Part shown: positions 44,017 to 53,709 of the stretch, in pieces
Position numbering within the stretch: position 1 is the stretch's first letter
How the letters are laid out: the number at the start of each line of letters is the position of its first letter
Source of the DNA: Ruegeria sp. A3M17
Lineage (GTDB): Bacteria > Pseudomonadota > Alphaproteobacteria > Rhodobacterales > Rhodobacteraceae
DNA: 64,000 nt
Direction: 5' to 3'
Assembly: GCF_003318255.1 (NCBI RefSeq)
Contig: NZ_QOCF01000006.1
Span: forward strand, 1-64,000
Notes under the pieces: generated by a model
The model's database searches: none
Seen by the model: the letters and a program-made list of their open reading frames with translations, nothing else
Told to the model about the DNA's origin: nothing
Made by a program: the position numbers and the translations under genes

Positions 44017-44796
44017 ATGAATGCCCTCAGCCTGTTCACGTTGGATCTTCTCGAAGAACTTTCTCTGCGCCATGATGATCAGGAACGGTGGGAGTTCACG
44101 TTAGACCGTCTGACTGAGATCGGATTTAACGCCCTGAACATGCTTTGCTTCACACCCGAGACTGGCGCAATTCATTGGGTTCGAAGTTCAATGTCCAAAG
44201 GTTGGCTGAACCGCTATGACAGCCAAGGTTATGCCGAAGCGGATCCGATGCTGGCGCAGGTTCAAAATGGCAAGGAAAGCCTCTACGTGCAGGCCGCAAG
44301 CCTCCGGTCCGCGGACGGCCATTCCTCCAAGGCGCTGGGTCTGAATCACGATCTGGAAAAGGCCGGATAAATTCACCTTTACTCTCTGGTGGTTCCCTGC
44401 CCCGACAACGAGGCCAAGCTGGTGGTTCTGTCATCGGACCGAGCGGACGCCCAGGTTCAGATGACTGAACGGCAGCGCGAAATGCGTGTCCTGGCAACCG
44501 TGCTGGCCACCAATCTGGGATCGGATATCCCCAGCAATCACGGTCGTGTGTACGACATCGCCAGCATTGCTCCAACCGCTCCGGACCTGACGCCACGAGA
44601 GATGCAGGTCCTGAACCTTTTGGCTCTTGGGCACCGGAACGATAGAATCGCCGAGCTGTTGAACCTCTCGGAGATAACGGTACGAACCCATTTGAAGAAT
44701 GCGCGCGAAAAATTGAGAGCTCCGACCCGAGAATCCGCACTGGTCCGTGCGATGCAACTTGGCCTGATCAATCCGCCGGGCTATCGGAATCGATAG
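44017..44796 (+). pseudogene. LuxR-family AHL-binding regulator interrupted by one in-frame stop
   Basis: The frame of 260 codons would encode a normal LuxR protein of about 259 aa but has TAA at 44368-44370. The first part (117 aa) has the autoinducer-binding landmarks W63, Y67, D76 and P77. The second part, in the same frame, holds the GerE-type helix-turn-helix (TPREMQVLNLLALGHRNDRI). The codon was probably Tyr (TAT or TAC), giving KAGYIHLYSLV. GGAGTCTCT precedes the ATG. No luxI is nearby. An internal GTG start at 44389 could still yield a DNA-binding fragment. Confidence 0.85.
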
Positions 44797-44899
44797 GTGG
44801 CACGCCGGCTACGTTCCGGTAAAATGTTGGTGTCTTTGGAAAAAACTGTGAGTGGTGGAGGCCGAAGACTTGTTTGCACAAGTGTATTTTTAGATTTCA

Positions 44900-44931
44900 G
44901 GCGCAGCGCTTTGTGTGGCTGCGCCTTATTC
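44900..44931. terminator. Bidirectional hairpin between luxR and nusB
   Basis: GGCGCAG pairs with CTGCGCC around a 12-nt loop, followed by TTATT on the plus strand. It lies between convergent genes. The T tracts are weak. Confidence 0.55.
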
Positions 44932-44950
44932 ATCTGGACTAAGGCTTAAC

Positions 44951-45433
44951 TCAAAACGCCTCTGGCTGTGCTTCGCGGGCCATGTGATCCAAAACGGCGT
45001 TGACGAATTTCGGTTCTTTGCCGTCCGGGAAGAATGCGCGCGCCACGTCAACAAATTCGGTGATGACAACCTTTGGTGGCGTATCGCCTTGGGTCAGTTC
45101 GGCCCCGGCTGCACGGAAGGTGGCGCGCAGGGTCGGGTCAATGCGCGCGATGGGCCATTTGGCGACCAGAGCACGGTCAGTCATCTGGTCAATCGGTGCC
45201 TGATAATTCACCGCGTCTTCAACCAACTTGCGGAACACGCGGATATCGCCGTCCAGCATTTCCTCGCCCTCATAGACAGCGCCAAACCTATGATCCAAAA
45301 ACTCGTTCACGACTGCTTCGGTCGTTTGTCCTGATTGCTCCATCTGGAACAGCGCCTGAACGGCATACAGCCGGGCGGCGGATTTCATCAGGCGTTTCTG
45401 GTTGGCCGGTTTCGGCGCGTCTGTCTGGGTCAT
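44951..45433 (-). CDS. nusB: Transcription antitermination factor NusB
   Basis: 160 aa from the ATG at 45433; the frame to 45520 overlaps ribH. SAARLYAVQALFQMEQSG and the C-terminal PKFVNAVLDHMAREAQP are NusB signatures. NusB with NusE binds boxA in rRNA leaders. Its start overlaps the ribH stop by 4 bases, and it ends the riboflavin operon as usual in alphaproteobacteria. Confidence 0.95.
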   Translation of the reverse strand: MTQTDAPKPANQKRLMKSAARLYAVQALFQMEQSGQTTEAVVNEFLDHRFGAVYEGEEMLDGDIRVFRKLVEDAVNYQAPIDQMTDRALVAKWPIARIDPTLRATFRAAGAELTQGDTPPKVVITEFVDVARAFFPDGKEPKFVNAVLDHMAREAQPEAF

Positions 45434-45981
45434 GCTGTTGTGGGTCCGTTGTTGTCGCCCGCCACAAGGATGGACTCGGACGGCGGCTTGAACCCGACGC
45501 CCTTTTTGGAAGAGCCCCACTTACGGCTGAGTGCAATCAGATGCAAGGCCGCAGCGGCCGCACCACCGCCTTTATTCATCTTTTTGGCATTTGCACGCAC
45601 CTCAGCCTGATCGTCATTTTCGACTGTCAGGATGCCGTTGCCAATGAGAAGACCCTGAAGGCCCATCAACTGGATCGCCCGGCTCGAGTCATTGCACACC
45701 GTTTCATAATGCGTGGTTTCGCCGCGAATGACACAGCCTAGCGCCACGTAGCCATCATAGTTGCACTGGCGATCAGCCATGGCGATGGCGGTCGGAATTT
45801 CCAGCGCGCCTGGAACCTCAACAACTTCGCACGTGCCGCCAGCGGCTTCGATCTCGGCCTTGGCACCAGAAACCAGATTGTCGGCAATGGCCCGATAGAA
45901 AGGCGCCACCACAATCAAAAGTTTCACAGGCTTGTCGAATGTCGGCGTTGGCAGTACGCCGTGTTTGTCTTGTTCAGCCAC
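45430..45981 (-). CDS. ribH: 6,7-dimethyl-8-ribityllumazine synthase
   Basis: 183 aa from a GTG at 45981 (MAEQDKHG); AAGGATG lies just upstream and a TTG at 45987 is less likely. VVAPFYRAIADNLVSGA, VPGALEIPTAI and GCVIRGETTHYETVCN are lumazine-synthase signatures. The C-terminus has an extra ~20 residues. It makes the riboflavin precursor. It lies between ribB and nusB. Confidence 0.94.
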   Translation of the reverse strand: MAEQDKHGVLPTPTFDKPVKLLIVVAPFYRAIADNLVSGAKAEIEAAGGTCEVVEVPGALEIPTAIAMADRQCNYDGYVALGCVIRGETTHYETVCNDSSRAIQLMGLQGLLIGNGILTVENDDQAEVRANAKKMNKGGGAAAAALHLIALSRKWGSSKKGVGFKPPSESILVAGDNNGPTTA

Positions 45982-45983
45982 GA

Positions 45984-47105
45984 TCAATCATCCTTGAGAA
46001 TGGAACGGGTTCCGACGATGGAGATTCCAAACGCGTCGAGCCCTAGATATTTCGTTTCCGGTGTATCGGTCAGCAACACCAGTTCCTGGATGCCCAGCTT
46101 GGACAGGATCTGCGCCCCAAGACCGGTTTGCTTGATGGTGCGCGGGCCTTCGTCATCGGTTGCGTAAAGCGCATTGCGCGGCTCACGAAACAGGCAAACC
46201 ACGCCACGTCCTTCGGCGGCGATCTTTTCCATCGCACGCGGCAGTTCCTGCGGCGATTTTGGCCCCAGGCCCAGAATATCAGGCGCTTCATGCAGTGCAT
46301 GTGTTCGAGTCAAAACCGGCTCGGGCGTGGTGATGTCACCCTTGATCATGACGACGTGTTCGATGCCATGTGTCTGATCCGCGAACAGGCGCATTTCCCA
46401 TTCGCCGCCATATTCTGACGTCACCGACCTGCGTGAGGTTTCGACGACCAGATTGTCGTTTCGCGAGCGATAGGTGATCAGATCGCTGATCGTGCCGATC
46501 TTCATGTCATGTTCTTTGGCGAACGCGACCAGATCAGGCAGGCGCGCCATGGTGCCGTCGGGCTTCATGATCTCGCAAATCACCCCTGAGGGGTTCAACC
46601 CGGCAAGCCGAGAGATATCGACCGCCGCCTCTGTATGGCCGGCGCGCACCAGCACCCCGCCCCGTTTGGCGCGCAGCGGAAAGATATGACCCGGTGTCGC
46701 GATTTCCGCCATCGTGTTCTGTTCGTTGATTGCTGTTTCAACCGTCAGCGCACGATCCGCTGCCGAGATGCCGGTTGACACGCCTTCGCGCGCCTCGATG
46801 GACACGGTGAACGCGGTTTCATGACGGGATGAGTTGTTCACGGCCATCATCGGCAAGCCAAGGGCGTCGACGCGCTCTGCCGTCATCGGCAGGCAGATCA
46901 ACCCGCGCCCATGGGTGGCCATAAAGTTGATCGCCTCGGCATCCGCAAACTCGGCCGCGATGACCAGATCACCCTCGTTCTCGCGATCTTCATGATCGAC
47001 CAGGATATACATCCGGCCCTTGCGCGCCTCTTCGATGATATCTTCGATCGGGCTGATCGCGTCGCGCAGCTGGGCCTCGACCGGACCGGGGGTTTCAAAG
47101 CTCAT
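45984..47105 (-). CDS. ribB: 3,4-dihydroxy-2-butanone-4-phosphate synthase with degenerate GTP cyclohydrolase II-like domain
   Basis: 373 aa from the ATG at 47105. The RibB half (about 1-210) is intact: DHEDRENEGDLVIAAEF and RAGHTEAAVDISRLAG. The C-terminal half resembles GTP cyclohydrolase II (AEGRGVVCLF, TGLGAQILSKLGI) but lacks the three zinc cysteines: the region that should read C-x10-C-x-C has none. It should supply dihydroxybutanone phosphate but not cyclohydrolase activity, like the RibBX variants known in proteobacteria. A separate ribA is expected elsewhere. Confidence 0.93.
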   Translation of the reverse strand: MSFETPGPVEAQLRDAISPIEDIIEEARKGRMYILVDHEDRENEGDLVIAAEFADAEAINFMATHGRGLICLPMTAERVDALGLPMMAVNNSSRHETAFTVSIEAREGVSTGISAADRALTVETAINEQNTMAEIATPGHIFPLRAKRGGVLVRAGHTEAAVDISRLAGLNPSGVICEIMKPDGTMARLPDLVAFAKEHDMKIGTISDLITYRSRNDNLVVETSRRSVTSEYGGEWEMRLFADQTHGIEHVVMIKGDITTPEPVLTRTHALHEAPDILGLGPKSPQELPRAMEKIAAEGRGVVCLFREPRNALYATDDEGPRTIKQTGLGAQILSKLGIQELVLLTDTPETKYLGLDAFGISIVGTRSILKDD

Positions 47106-47370
47106 GGGGCAGCCTTTCGCAAGAGCGTGTCTGGACGGCTGGATAGACCAACCGGGCGCCAAATGCCAGACCACAAACGGCAGCGACATACTGCCTGACA
47201 ACCTGCTCTCCAACCTTTATTGGCCGACATTTTATCTCTCGATCAAGGTCAACAAATCAAATCCCAATTTGTTGCACTTTAGTCGGCCACAAAAAAACCT
47301 TAATACCGCCCATTACGCGCCAATATACCTCAGGTATTTTTGTTGGAATTTATCAACCGGATTTTAAAAA

Positions 47371-48483
47371 GTGGCGCAAATGGCTTACGGAGCAATTTCT
47401 GCAGGTATCACCGCAGCCGGGTGCGGGCTAAGGTCGGCACTTTGGCGAAACCGCCTATTTCTTTCAATCGTATTTCTGCACATGTTCGCTGGCGCCGTGT
47501 TCAGTTTGCCTATTGGCATTCCGTATTGGGCATTGCTTTTGGACAGTCTGCGCACAACACTGTTGATGATCCTCAAGTTCACTAGTGTTTTCGCCACTTT
47601 TTTTGTCGGGTGGCGATTTATTTACGCCATTTTCCGAGCAAAGCCCAAAAAACCAATCCACTGGATGATTGTCGACATTCGAAATTCCTTACAACGATAC
47701 GTGAAGTTGGTTGATGGCACTATATGCTTTGTCGCACTCGCAGTGCTGGCAAACACGTTTACGCTGCTAAAGAATTTGATCTCAGATTTTGTTCCATTTT
47801 TCTTGGATCCAACTTTTGCCGAACTGGATCGGATGCTGCATGGAGGTTTCGATGTGTGGATCCTTCTCTGGCCCGTGTTTGGATATCCTTTTGTCACGAC
47901 GGTGATAAACGTCGCATATCACATTTGGTTTCTTCTGATTTACTTGCTGGCCTTCGTAGCTGCATATGACCGACGCGATCCAGAACGGGGCATGGTCTAT
48001 TTGGTGGCTTTTGCTCTGACATTTATCATTGGCGGCAATGTGCTGGCCACGCTATTTTCTTCTGTCGGCCCAGTCTATTTTGAAGCATTCGGATTTGGAG
48101 ATACCTTTTCAGAGCAGGTGCACAAGCTTGAATCGCTCAATGAGATCAGTCCCGTCTGGGCGCTTAATGTACACAAAATTCTCTTGACCAACTACAATAC
48201 CGAAGGCGTGATCCGCGGGATATCCGCCATGCCCAGTATGCATGTCGCTAGCAGTGTCCTGATGGCACTCTTTGCGTTCCGCTACTCACGCTGGCTTGGC
48301 TGGGCGTTCACAGTCTTTGCACTAGTAATCCAAATCGCCTCCGTACATCTGGCATGGCATTATGCAGTTGACGGATACTTCGGTGCGCTTGTCGCGCTAG
48401 TCTGCTGGTATGTCGCCAAAATCCTGACCGAAAAATTCTATTTGGGATCAGTCGGGCTCCAATCAGCAAGCCTGGCGACGTAA
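47371..48483 (+). CDS. PAP2-superfamily membrane phosphatase/transferase
   Basis: 370 aa, multi-spanning. The PAP2 active-site motifs are AMPSMHVASS (C2) and IASVHLAWHYAVDGY (C3, with His and Asp), as in the inositol phosphorylceramide synthase-like PAP2_3 group. The frame opens with a GTG at 47371; an ATG at 47380 is as likely and neither has a clear ribosome site. The gene is AT-richer than the flanking rib genes and lies opposite to them, between ribB and ribE; its end overlaps the ribE end by 46 bp. Substrate unknown, possibly a lipid. Confidence 0.78.
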   Translation: MAQMAYGAISAGITAAGCGLRSALWRNRLFLSIVFLHMFAGAVFSLPIGIPYWALLLDSLRTTLLMILKFTSVFATFFVGWRFIYAIFRAKPKKPIHWMIVDIRNSLQRYVKLVDGTICFVALAVLANTFTLLKNLISDFVPFFLDPTFAELDRMLHGGFDVWILLWPVFGYPFVTTVINVAYHIWFLLIYLLAFVAAYDRRDPERGMVYLVAFALTFIIGGNVLATLFSSVGPVYFEAFGFGDTFSEQVHKLESLNEISPVWALNVHKILLTNYNTEGVIRGISAMPSMHVASSVLMALFAFRYSRWLGWAFTVFALVIQIASVHLAWHYAVDGYFGALVALVCWYVAKILTEKFYLGSVGLQSASLAT

Positions 48484-49040
48484 CGCGCCAATGTGTCAAT
48501 CTCGAGGTTCACCTGATCACCAACCGAGACATCGCCCCAAGTTGTCACCTCTTTGGTGTGGGGGATGAAATTGATCCCGAAATCGCAACCGTCCACGTCA
48601 TTGACCGTCAGCGAGGTTCCGTTCAGCGCAACTGATCCCTTGGGCGCGACAAAGCGGGCCAATTCCTTGGGCGCGCGCAACGTTACACGGGTGCTGTCGC
48701 CTTCGTCCTGCAGGGCAACAACCTCGGCCACGCCGTCGATATGGCCGGAAACGATGTGCCCACCCAGTTCGTCCCCAACTTTGAGGGCGCGTTCAAGGTT
48801 CAGGCGTTTGCCAACTCGCCAACTGTTCAGATTGGTTTTCGACACCGTCTCGGCGCTGATCTGCACATCGTACCAATCATCCCCAAGGGCAATCACAGTC
48901 AGACAGACGCCGTCACTGGCGATGGATGCGCCAATATCAATACCCGCAGTGTCATAGCCCGTTTTGATCCGAGCGCGCAGATCCCCTTGCTGGTCCAACT
49001 CGGTAACAATTCCGATATCGGTGACGATCCCTGTGAACAT
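48438..49040 (-). CDS. ribE: Riboflavin synthase, alpha chain
   Basis: 200 aa from the ATG at 49040 (MFTGIVTDIG). Two repeated lumazine-binding barrels: the first with ASDGVCLTVI, the second with LNGTSLTVNDV. The start MFTGIV is the universal signature. AAGGGTGAAAGCA precedes it. It is cut off from ribD by the capsule genes and from ribB by the PAP2 gene. The frame upstream to 49379 is not coding. Confidence 0.96.
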   Translation of the reverse strand: MFTGIVTDIGIVTELDQQGDLRARIKTGYDTAGIDIGASIASDGVCLTVIALGDDWYDVQISAETVSKTNLNSWRVGKRLNLERALKVGDELGGHIVSGHIDGVAEVVALQDEGDSTRVTLRAPKELARFVAPKGSVALNGTSLTVNDVDGCDFGINFIPHTKEVTTWGDVSVGDQVNLEIDTLARYVARLADWSPTDPK

Positions 49041-49181
49041 TGCTTTCACCCTTAGCTTATAACCTGTGCGTATGTGTAACCGCCGAGGTAAGCCCAAGAA
49101 ACGCTGCGGGCAAGCCCTGCCTTGCCCGGATTGATGTATACAGGCATAATTTTGGTACCAAACGACAAAGAGCAGACCAGG

Positions 49182-50480
49182 ATGCATCCACTCGCCTCGC
49201 GCTCGCATCGCCGTGTATTCCTGTTTTTGCAGGGACCGCATGGCCCTTTCTTTAGCGCACTGGCACGCGCTTTGCGCGCCGCAGGGGCTGATGTTCTGCG
49301 CGTGGGGTTTAACGCCGGTGATCAGGCGTTCTGGTTTGACCGCAGCACCTACATCCCGTTTTTGGACAATTCCGAGCAATGGCCTGAAACCCTTCGGGAA
49401 CTGATCCGGTCGCAGTCGGTCACAGATATCGTTCTATACGGCGACACCCGTCCGGTGCATGCCAAAGCTGTGGATGTTGCGCGCGAGATGGATGTGACTG
49501 TCCATGTTTTCGAAGAGGGGTATCTGCGCCCGTGGTGGGTCACTTACGAACGCAACGGATCAAATGGGCACTCACAGCTGATGTCTTTGGACGTCGCGCA
49601 GATGCAAGATGCGCTTGACCAGTCCGAGGCACCGGTTCCACCGCCACCGTCCCATTGGGGCGATATGCGGCAACACATATTCTTTGGCGCGCTTTATCAC
49701 TGGTTTGTTCTGTTCCTGAACCAGAGGTACTCCAACTTCAAGACGCACCGAGAATTGCCCGTTTCAAAAGAATTTCGTCTGTACTTCAAACGACTTGCAC
49801 TGATGCCTTTCCACAGGATTAGGCGTCGCTGGGCCACCATGCGCGTTCGGCGAAACGGTGCACCCTATCACTTGGCCCTGTTGCAACTGGGTCATGACAG
49901 TTCGGTGCAAGCCCATTCAGACTATACCTGCATGTCAGATTTTCTGGAGCATGTCATATCGGGTTTTGCCAAAGGCGCTCCGGCCCATCACCTTCTGGTT
50001 TTGAAGGAACATCCGCTGGAAAACCACCGCGAGCCGCTGCGCCGCAGGGCGCGCGAAATAGCCCGCGCGCACCAAGTGGCGGATCGCGTGCACTACGTTC
50101 CCGGCGGCAAACTGGCCGGATTGCTGGATGACGCGAACACAGCTGTGACGATCAACTCCACGGCTGGTCAACAAGTTCTGTGGCGCGGGATCCCGTTGCG
50201 CAGTTTCGGAAGATCTGTCTACGACAAACCCGAATTTGTTTCACAACAACCCATTGCCCAGTTCTTTGCTAACCCGGACATCCCGGACCACGATTCTTAC
50301 CGGGCTTACCGGCAATTTCTTTTGAAAACCAGCCAGTTACCCGGCGGATTTTATTCACTGCGTGGGCGACGGCAACTGCTGCGCCGTGCTGCGGACATGC
50401 TGTTGCAGGCGCATGATCCCTATCAGTCCGTTCTGTCCGACAACGAGGCGTCGACGCCACAGTTGAAACTCGTCGATTGA
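49182..50480 (+). CDS. kpsS: Capsule polysaccharide biosynthesis protein, KpsS/LipB type
   Basis: 432 aa from the ATG at 49182 (MHPLASRSH). RVFLFLQGPHGPFFSALARAL is the typical start of KpsS, then DVLRVGFNAGDQAFW, VFEEGYLRPWWVTYE and VLKEHPLE. KpsS adds the first Kdo to the lysophosphatidylglycerol anchor of group 2-like capsules; KpsC extends it. The adjacent wza-like and kpsC genes support this. It is divergent from ribE with 141 bp between. Confidence 0.9.
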   Translation: MHPLASRSHRRVFLFLQGPHGPFFSALARALRAAGADVLRVGFNAGDQAFWFDRSTYIPFLDNSEQWPETLRELIRSQSVTDIVLYGDTRPVHAKAVDVAREMDVTVHVFEEGYLRPWWVTYERNGSNGHSQLMSLDVAQMQDALDQSEAPVPPPPSHWGDMRQHIFFGALYHWFVLFLNQRYSNFKTHRELPVSKEFRLYFKRLALMPFHRIRRRWATMRVRRNGAPYHLALLQLGHDSSVQAHSDYTCMSDFLEHVISGFAKGAPAHHLLVLKEHPLENHREPLRRRAREIARAHQVADRVHYVPGGKLAGLLDDANTAVTINSTAGQQVLWRGIPLRSFGRSVYDKPEFVSQQPIAQFFANPDIPDHDSYRAYRQFLLKTSQLPGGFYSLRGRRQLLRRAADMLLQAHDPYQSVLSDNEASTPQLKLVD

Positions 50481-50560
50481 GCCGGGTTGGTTGGTGCTGG
50501 ATGTTGAACCCCGAACAAGTTAAGTTGACGCAAACAAAAGACGACTGAGGATAATCGGCA

Positions 50561-51712
50561 GTGCAGTGCTTTCCAATTCGCTGGGTGCGAGGAGCCGCCC
50601 TTGTGGCTCTATGTGGCGTGCTGACCGCGTGCCAGCTCCCTAAATCTGGCCCCAACAAATCCGAGATTTTGGCGGGTTCAGTTGAAAATGGTGGCAATGC
50701 CTTTGTCGTCGAGGTGGATGACAGGGTCGCACAAGCGACATCCAAAGTCCCCCAATTTGGGTTTTCGTCGTCCTTCACCAGCGCGCAAAGCCTAACGGCG
50801 GATACCGTTCGCCCTGGCGACGTGTTGGGATTGACGATCTGGGAAAACGTCGATGACGGCCTGCTGTCGGGTGAAGTCGGATCCTCGACCACGCTGAGTG
50901 AAGTTCAGGTGGACGCCGACGGATTCATCTTCGTGCCATATGCCGGACGTGTGCGTGCGTCTGGAAACACACCTGAGCAGCTGCGTCAGGTGATCACTGC
51001 AAAACTACAGGATCAAACGCCAGACCCTCAGGTCGAGGTCCGCCGGTCCGCCGGAGATGGCGCAACTGTCGCGGTGTCTGGAAGCGTCGCGGCGCCGGGA
51101 ATCTATCCAATCGAACTCCCGACCCGCACGTTGACCGGCATGTTGTCAGAAGCCGGAGGTGTATCAACTGGTGCAGGTGCATCAGGTGGTACTGACATTT
51201 CGCTCGTGACATTGATCCGCGGAAACCAAAAAGGGACCATCTGGTACGATGACCTGTTCAGCAATTCCAAGCTGGATGTGGCCCTTCGCGGCGGCGACCG
51301 CATTCTGGTCGAAGCGGACAGCCGGTCCTACATTGCTCTTGGGGCAACTGGCGGCCAGTCGCGCGTAGCGTTTGACACGCAGGACCTTTCAGCGCTTGAG
51401 GCTTTGGCGCAAGTCGGTGGCCTGCTGTCGCTGTCGTCCGATCCAACGGGGATTTTTATCCTGCGTGACGAACGTCAGGATATCGCACGCTCGGTGATGG
51501 GACGTTCGGACCTGCAGGGTGATCAGCGTATGGTCTACCTGTTGAACCTGACCGCCCCCAACGGGCTGTTCGTTGCTCGGGATTTCGTGATCCGCGACGA
51601 CGACACTATCTATGTGACCGAAGCACCATATGCGCAGTGGACCAAGTCAATTTCCCTGATCGCTGGTGGCCTTACGCCGTTGGCCAATGTCGCCACGCTG
51701 ACAGGCAACTGA
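50561..51712 (+). CDS. Polysaccharide export lipoprotein (Wza/KpsD-type)
   Basis: 383 aa from a GTG at 50561. The signal ends in a lipobox LTAC (Cys at about 24). The export domain begins at about residue 78 (DTVRPGDVLGLTIWENVDDG), followed by SLBB-type repeats (VAVSGSVAAPGIYPIELP and a later segment with ALEALAQVGGLL). It should form the outer-membrane channel for the capsule. The stop overlaps the kpsC start by one base. Confidence 0.92.
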   Translation: MQCFPIRWVRGAALVALCGVLTACQLPKSGPNKSEILAGSVENGGNAFVVEVDDRVAQATSKVPQFGFSSSFTSAQSLTADTVRPGDVLGLTIWENVDDGLLSGEVGSSTTLSEVQVDADGFIFVPYAGRVRASGNTPEQLRQVITAKLQDQTPDPQVEVRRSAGDGATVAVSGSVAAPGIYPIELPTRTLTGMLSEAGGVSTGAGASGGTDISLVTLIRGNQKGTIWYDDLFSNSKLDVALRGGDRILVEADSRSYIALGATGGQSRVAFDTQDLSALEALAQVGGLLSLSSDPTGIFILRDERQDIARSVMGRSDLQGDQRMVYLLNLTAPNGLFVARDFVIRDDDTIYVTEAPYAQWTKSISLIAGGLTPLANVATLTGN

Positions 51713-53709
51713 TGTCGCCTGAAACAACAGCCGGGTCTGAACGTACCCGGCTGCTTGTCTACAATGGCGGCTTCCTGACATCCCGCCGAATTCGCCGAAT
51801 GTTGTCCCTGTCCGGTTACGACATCCGGATTGGCCTGCCCAAAGACGGTGATGCCGTCGGGGTTTGGGGTAACAGCCCGACGGCCCATCGCGGCCTTGGT
51901 GTCGCGGCTCGGCACAATGCCCCAGTGCTGCGCGTGGAAGACGCATTTCTTCGGTCTCTGCATCCTGGCCGCAGCGGAGAGCCGCCTCTTGGCCTGTTGC
52001 TTGATCGGTCCGGCTTGCATTTCGACGTGGCCCAGACGTCCGATCTGGAAACGTTGTTGGCCACTCATCCGTTGGATGACACCGCCCTGCTGAACCGCGC
52101 ACGAGGCGGGATCGAACGGATGCGCAACCTGCACCTTAGCAAATACTCGGCCTATGATCTGTCCGTTCCTCCCCCCGACCCCGGCTATGTGCTAGTGGTC
52201 GATCAGGCCCGCGACGACGCATCCGTAACGGCCAGCGCCGGAGATGAGGCCCGGTTTCGCGAAATGCTGGTGATGGCGCAGGAAGAAAACCCCGGCGCCA
52301 GAGTTCTGATCAAGACACATCCCGACACCATTGTCGGATATCGTTCAGGTTATTTCACCGAGACAGACCAATCCGATCGCGTCTCGGTCATCAGTACGCC
52401 GGTCAGCCCGTGGGCTTTGTTGGAAGGTGCGGTTGGCGTTTACACCCTGTCCTCGCAGATGGGGTTCGAGGCGATTTTGGCCGGGCATAAACCGCGTGTT
52501 TTCGGCCAGCCCTTTTATGCAGGTTGGGGGCTGACGCAGGATGAAGCACACTTGCCACGCCGCCAACGCAACCTGACGCGCGCGCAATTGTTCGCTGCGG
52601 CGATGATCCTCTATCCAACCTGGTACGATCCACACCGGGACCAGCTGAGCGAGTTGGAAACCGTTCTGGATACGCTGGAGGCGAGATGCCGCGCCTGGCG
52701 GCAGGATCACAAGGGATGGACCGCCTCGGGTATGCGCCTGTGGAAACGCAAACATCTGCAACGGATGTTTGGGCGAGAGAAAACGGTCCGCTTCACAGCG
52801 GATCAACCAGCGCAGTCAGATCGTCCTCATATGGTCTGGGCAAGTAAAGCCAGGGGCACGGAAAGCGCCGTCCGGGTCGAGGATGGCTTTTTGCGCTCGT
52901 GCGGGCTGGGCGCAGATCTTGTACCGCCGCTGTCATTGGCAACGGACAATCAGGGTATTTATTACGACCCGACACATCCCAGCCAGCTGGAAGGGTTTAT
53001 TGCCGCCCGGGAAACCCTGCGGCCAGATCAGGAATTGCGTGTCGAAAGGTTGATCGCTCAAATCGTGTCCGCCCAAATCACCAAGTACAACACAGGGTCC
53101 GGCGTACCCGATTTGCCTGAAGGGCATCGCATACTGGTCCCCGGTCAGGTCGAAGACGATGCTTCAATCCGCTTGGGCACCAGCACTGTTCGCACAAATG
53201 CCGATCTGTTGCGCGCTGTGCGCGATGCAAACCCAAACGCCATTCTGATCTACAAACCGCACCCCGATGTCGAAGCGGGCTTGCGCGATGGGGCAGTCGA
53301 GGCCGCAGACCTCGCCGATGTCATCGCCACCCATTGCGACCCGGCAGCTCTGCTGTCGCAGGTCCAAGAAGTCTGGACCATGACCTCATTGCTAGGGTTC
53401 GAGGCTTTGATGCGCGGTGTCAGTGTGACCACCCTGGGCGCGCCTTTTTATGCGGGTTGGGGGCTGACGAACGATTTGGGAACCGTCCCAGTCCGCAGGG
53501 GTGCACGACCTACGGTTTTGGGTTTGGTTCACGCCGCGCTGATCGACTATCCCCGGTATTTGGACCCTGTGACAGGTGAGCCCTGCCCCATAGAAGTCGC
53601 GGTTGAACGGCTGTCACAAGGTGCGGCGCCCGCAGGCGGTCCACTGCTTCGAGTTCTGTCAAAACTACAAGGCGCATTCGCGACCCATGCACATATCTGG
53701 CGTCGTTAA
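51712..53709 (+). CDS. kpsC: Capsule beta-Kdo transferase KpsC (two tandem domains)
   Basis: 665 aa. Two copies of the same domain: the first with VLRVEDAFLRSLHPG and GQPFYAGWGLTQDE, the second with VRVEDGFLRSCGLG and GAPFYAGWGLTNDL. This dual architecture is diagnostic of KpsC, which adds alternating beta-Kdo residues to the capsule linker. The start at 51712 is chosen because the longer frame overlaps wza. The last 4 bases overlap the ribD end. Confidence 0.94.
   Translation: MSPETTAGSERTRLLVYNGGFLTSRRIRRMLSLSGYDIRIGLPKDGDAVGVWGNSPTAHRGLGVAARHNAPVLRVEDAFLRSLHPGRSGEPPLGLLLDRSGLHFDVAQTSDLETLLATHPLDDTALLNRARGGIERMRNLHLSKYSAYDLSVPPPDPGYVLVVDQARDDASVTASAGDEARFREMLVMAQEENPGARVLIKTHPDTIVGYRSGYFTETDQSDRVSVISTPVSPWALLEGAVGVYTLSSQMGFEAILAGHKPRVFGQPFYAGWGLTQDEAHLPRRQRNLTRAQLFAAAMILYPTWYDPHRDQLSELETVLDTLEARCRAWRQDHKGWTASGMRLWKRKHLQRMFGREKTVRFTADQPAQSDRPHMVWASKARGTESAVRVEDGFLRSCGLGADLVPPLSLATDNQGIYYDPTHPSQLEGFIAARETLRPDQELRVERLIAQIVSAQITKYNTGSGVPDLPEGHRILVPGQVEDDASIRLGTSTVRTNADLLRAVRDANPNAILIYKPHPDVEAGLRDGAVEAADLADVIATHCDPAALLSQVQEVWTMTSLLGFEALMRGVSVTTLGAPFYAGWGLTNDLGTVPVRRGARPTVLGLVHAALIDYPRYLDPVTGEPCPIEVAVERLSQGAAPAGGPLLRVLSKLQGAFATHAHIWRR

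Noticed and set aside
47106..47370. FMN riboswitch sought upstream of ribB
   Set aside because: None of the conserved RFN element segments are present in the gap.
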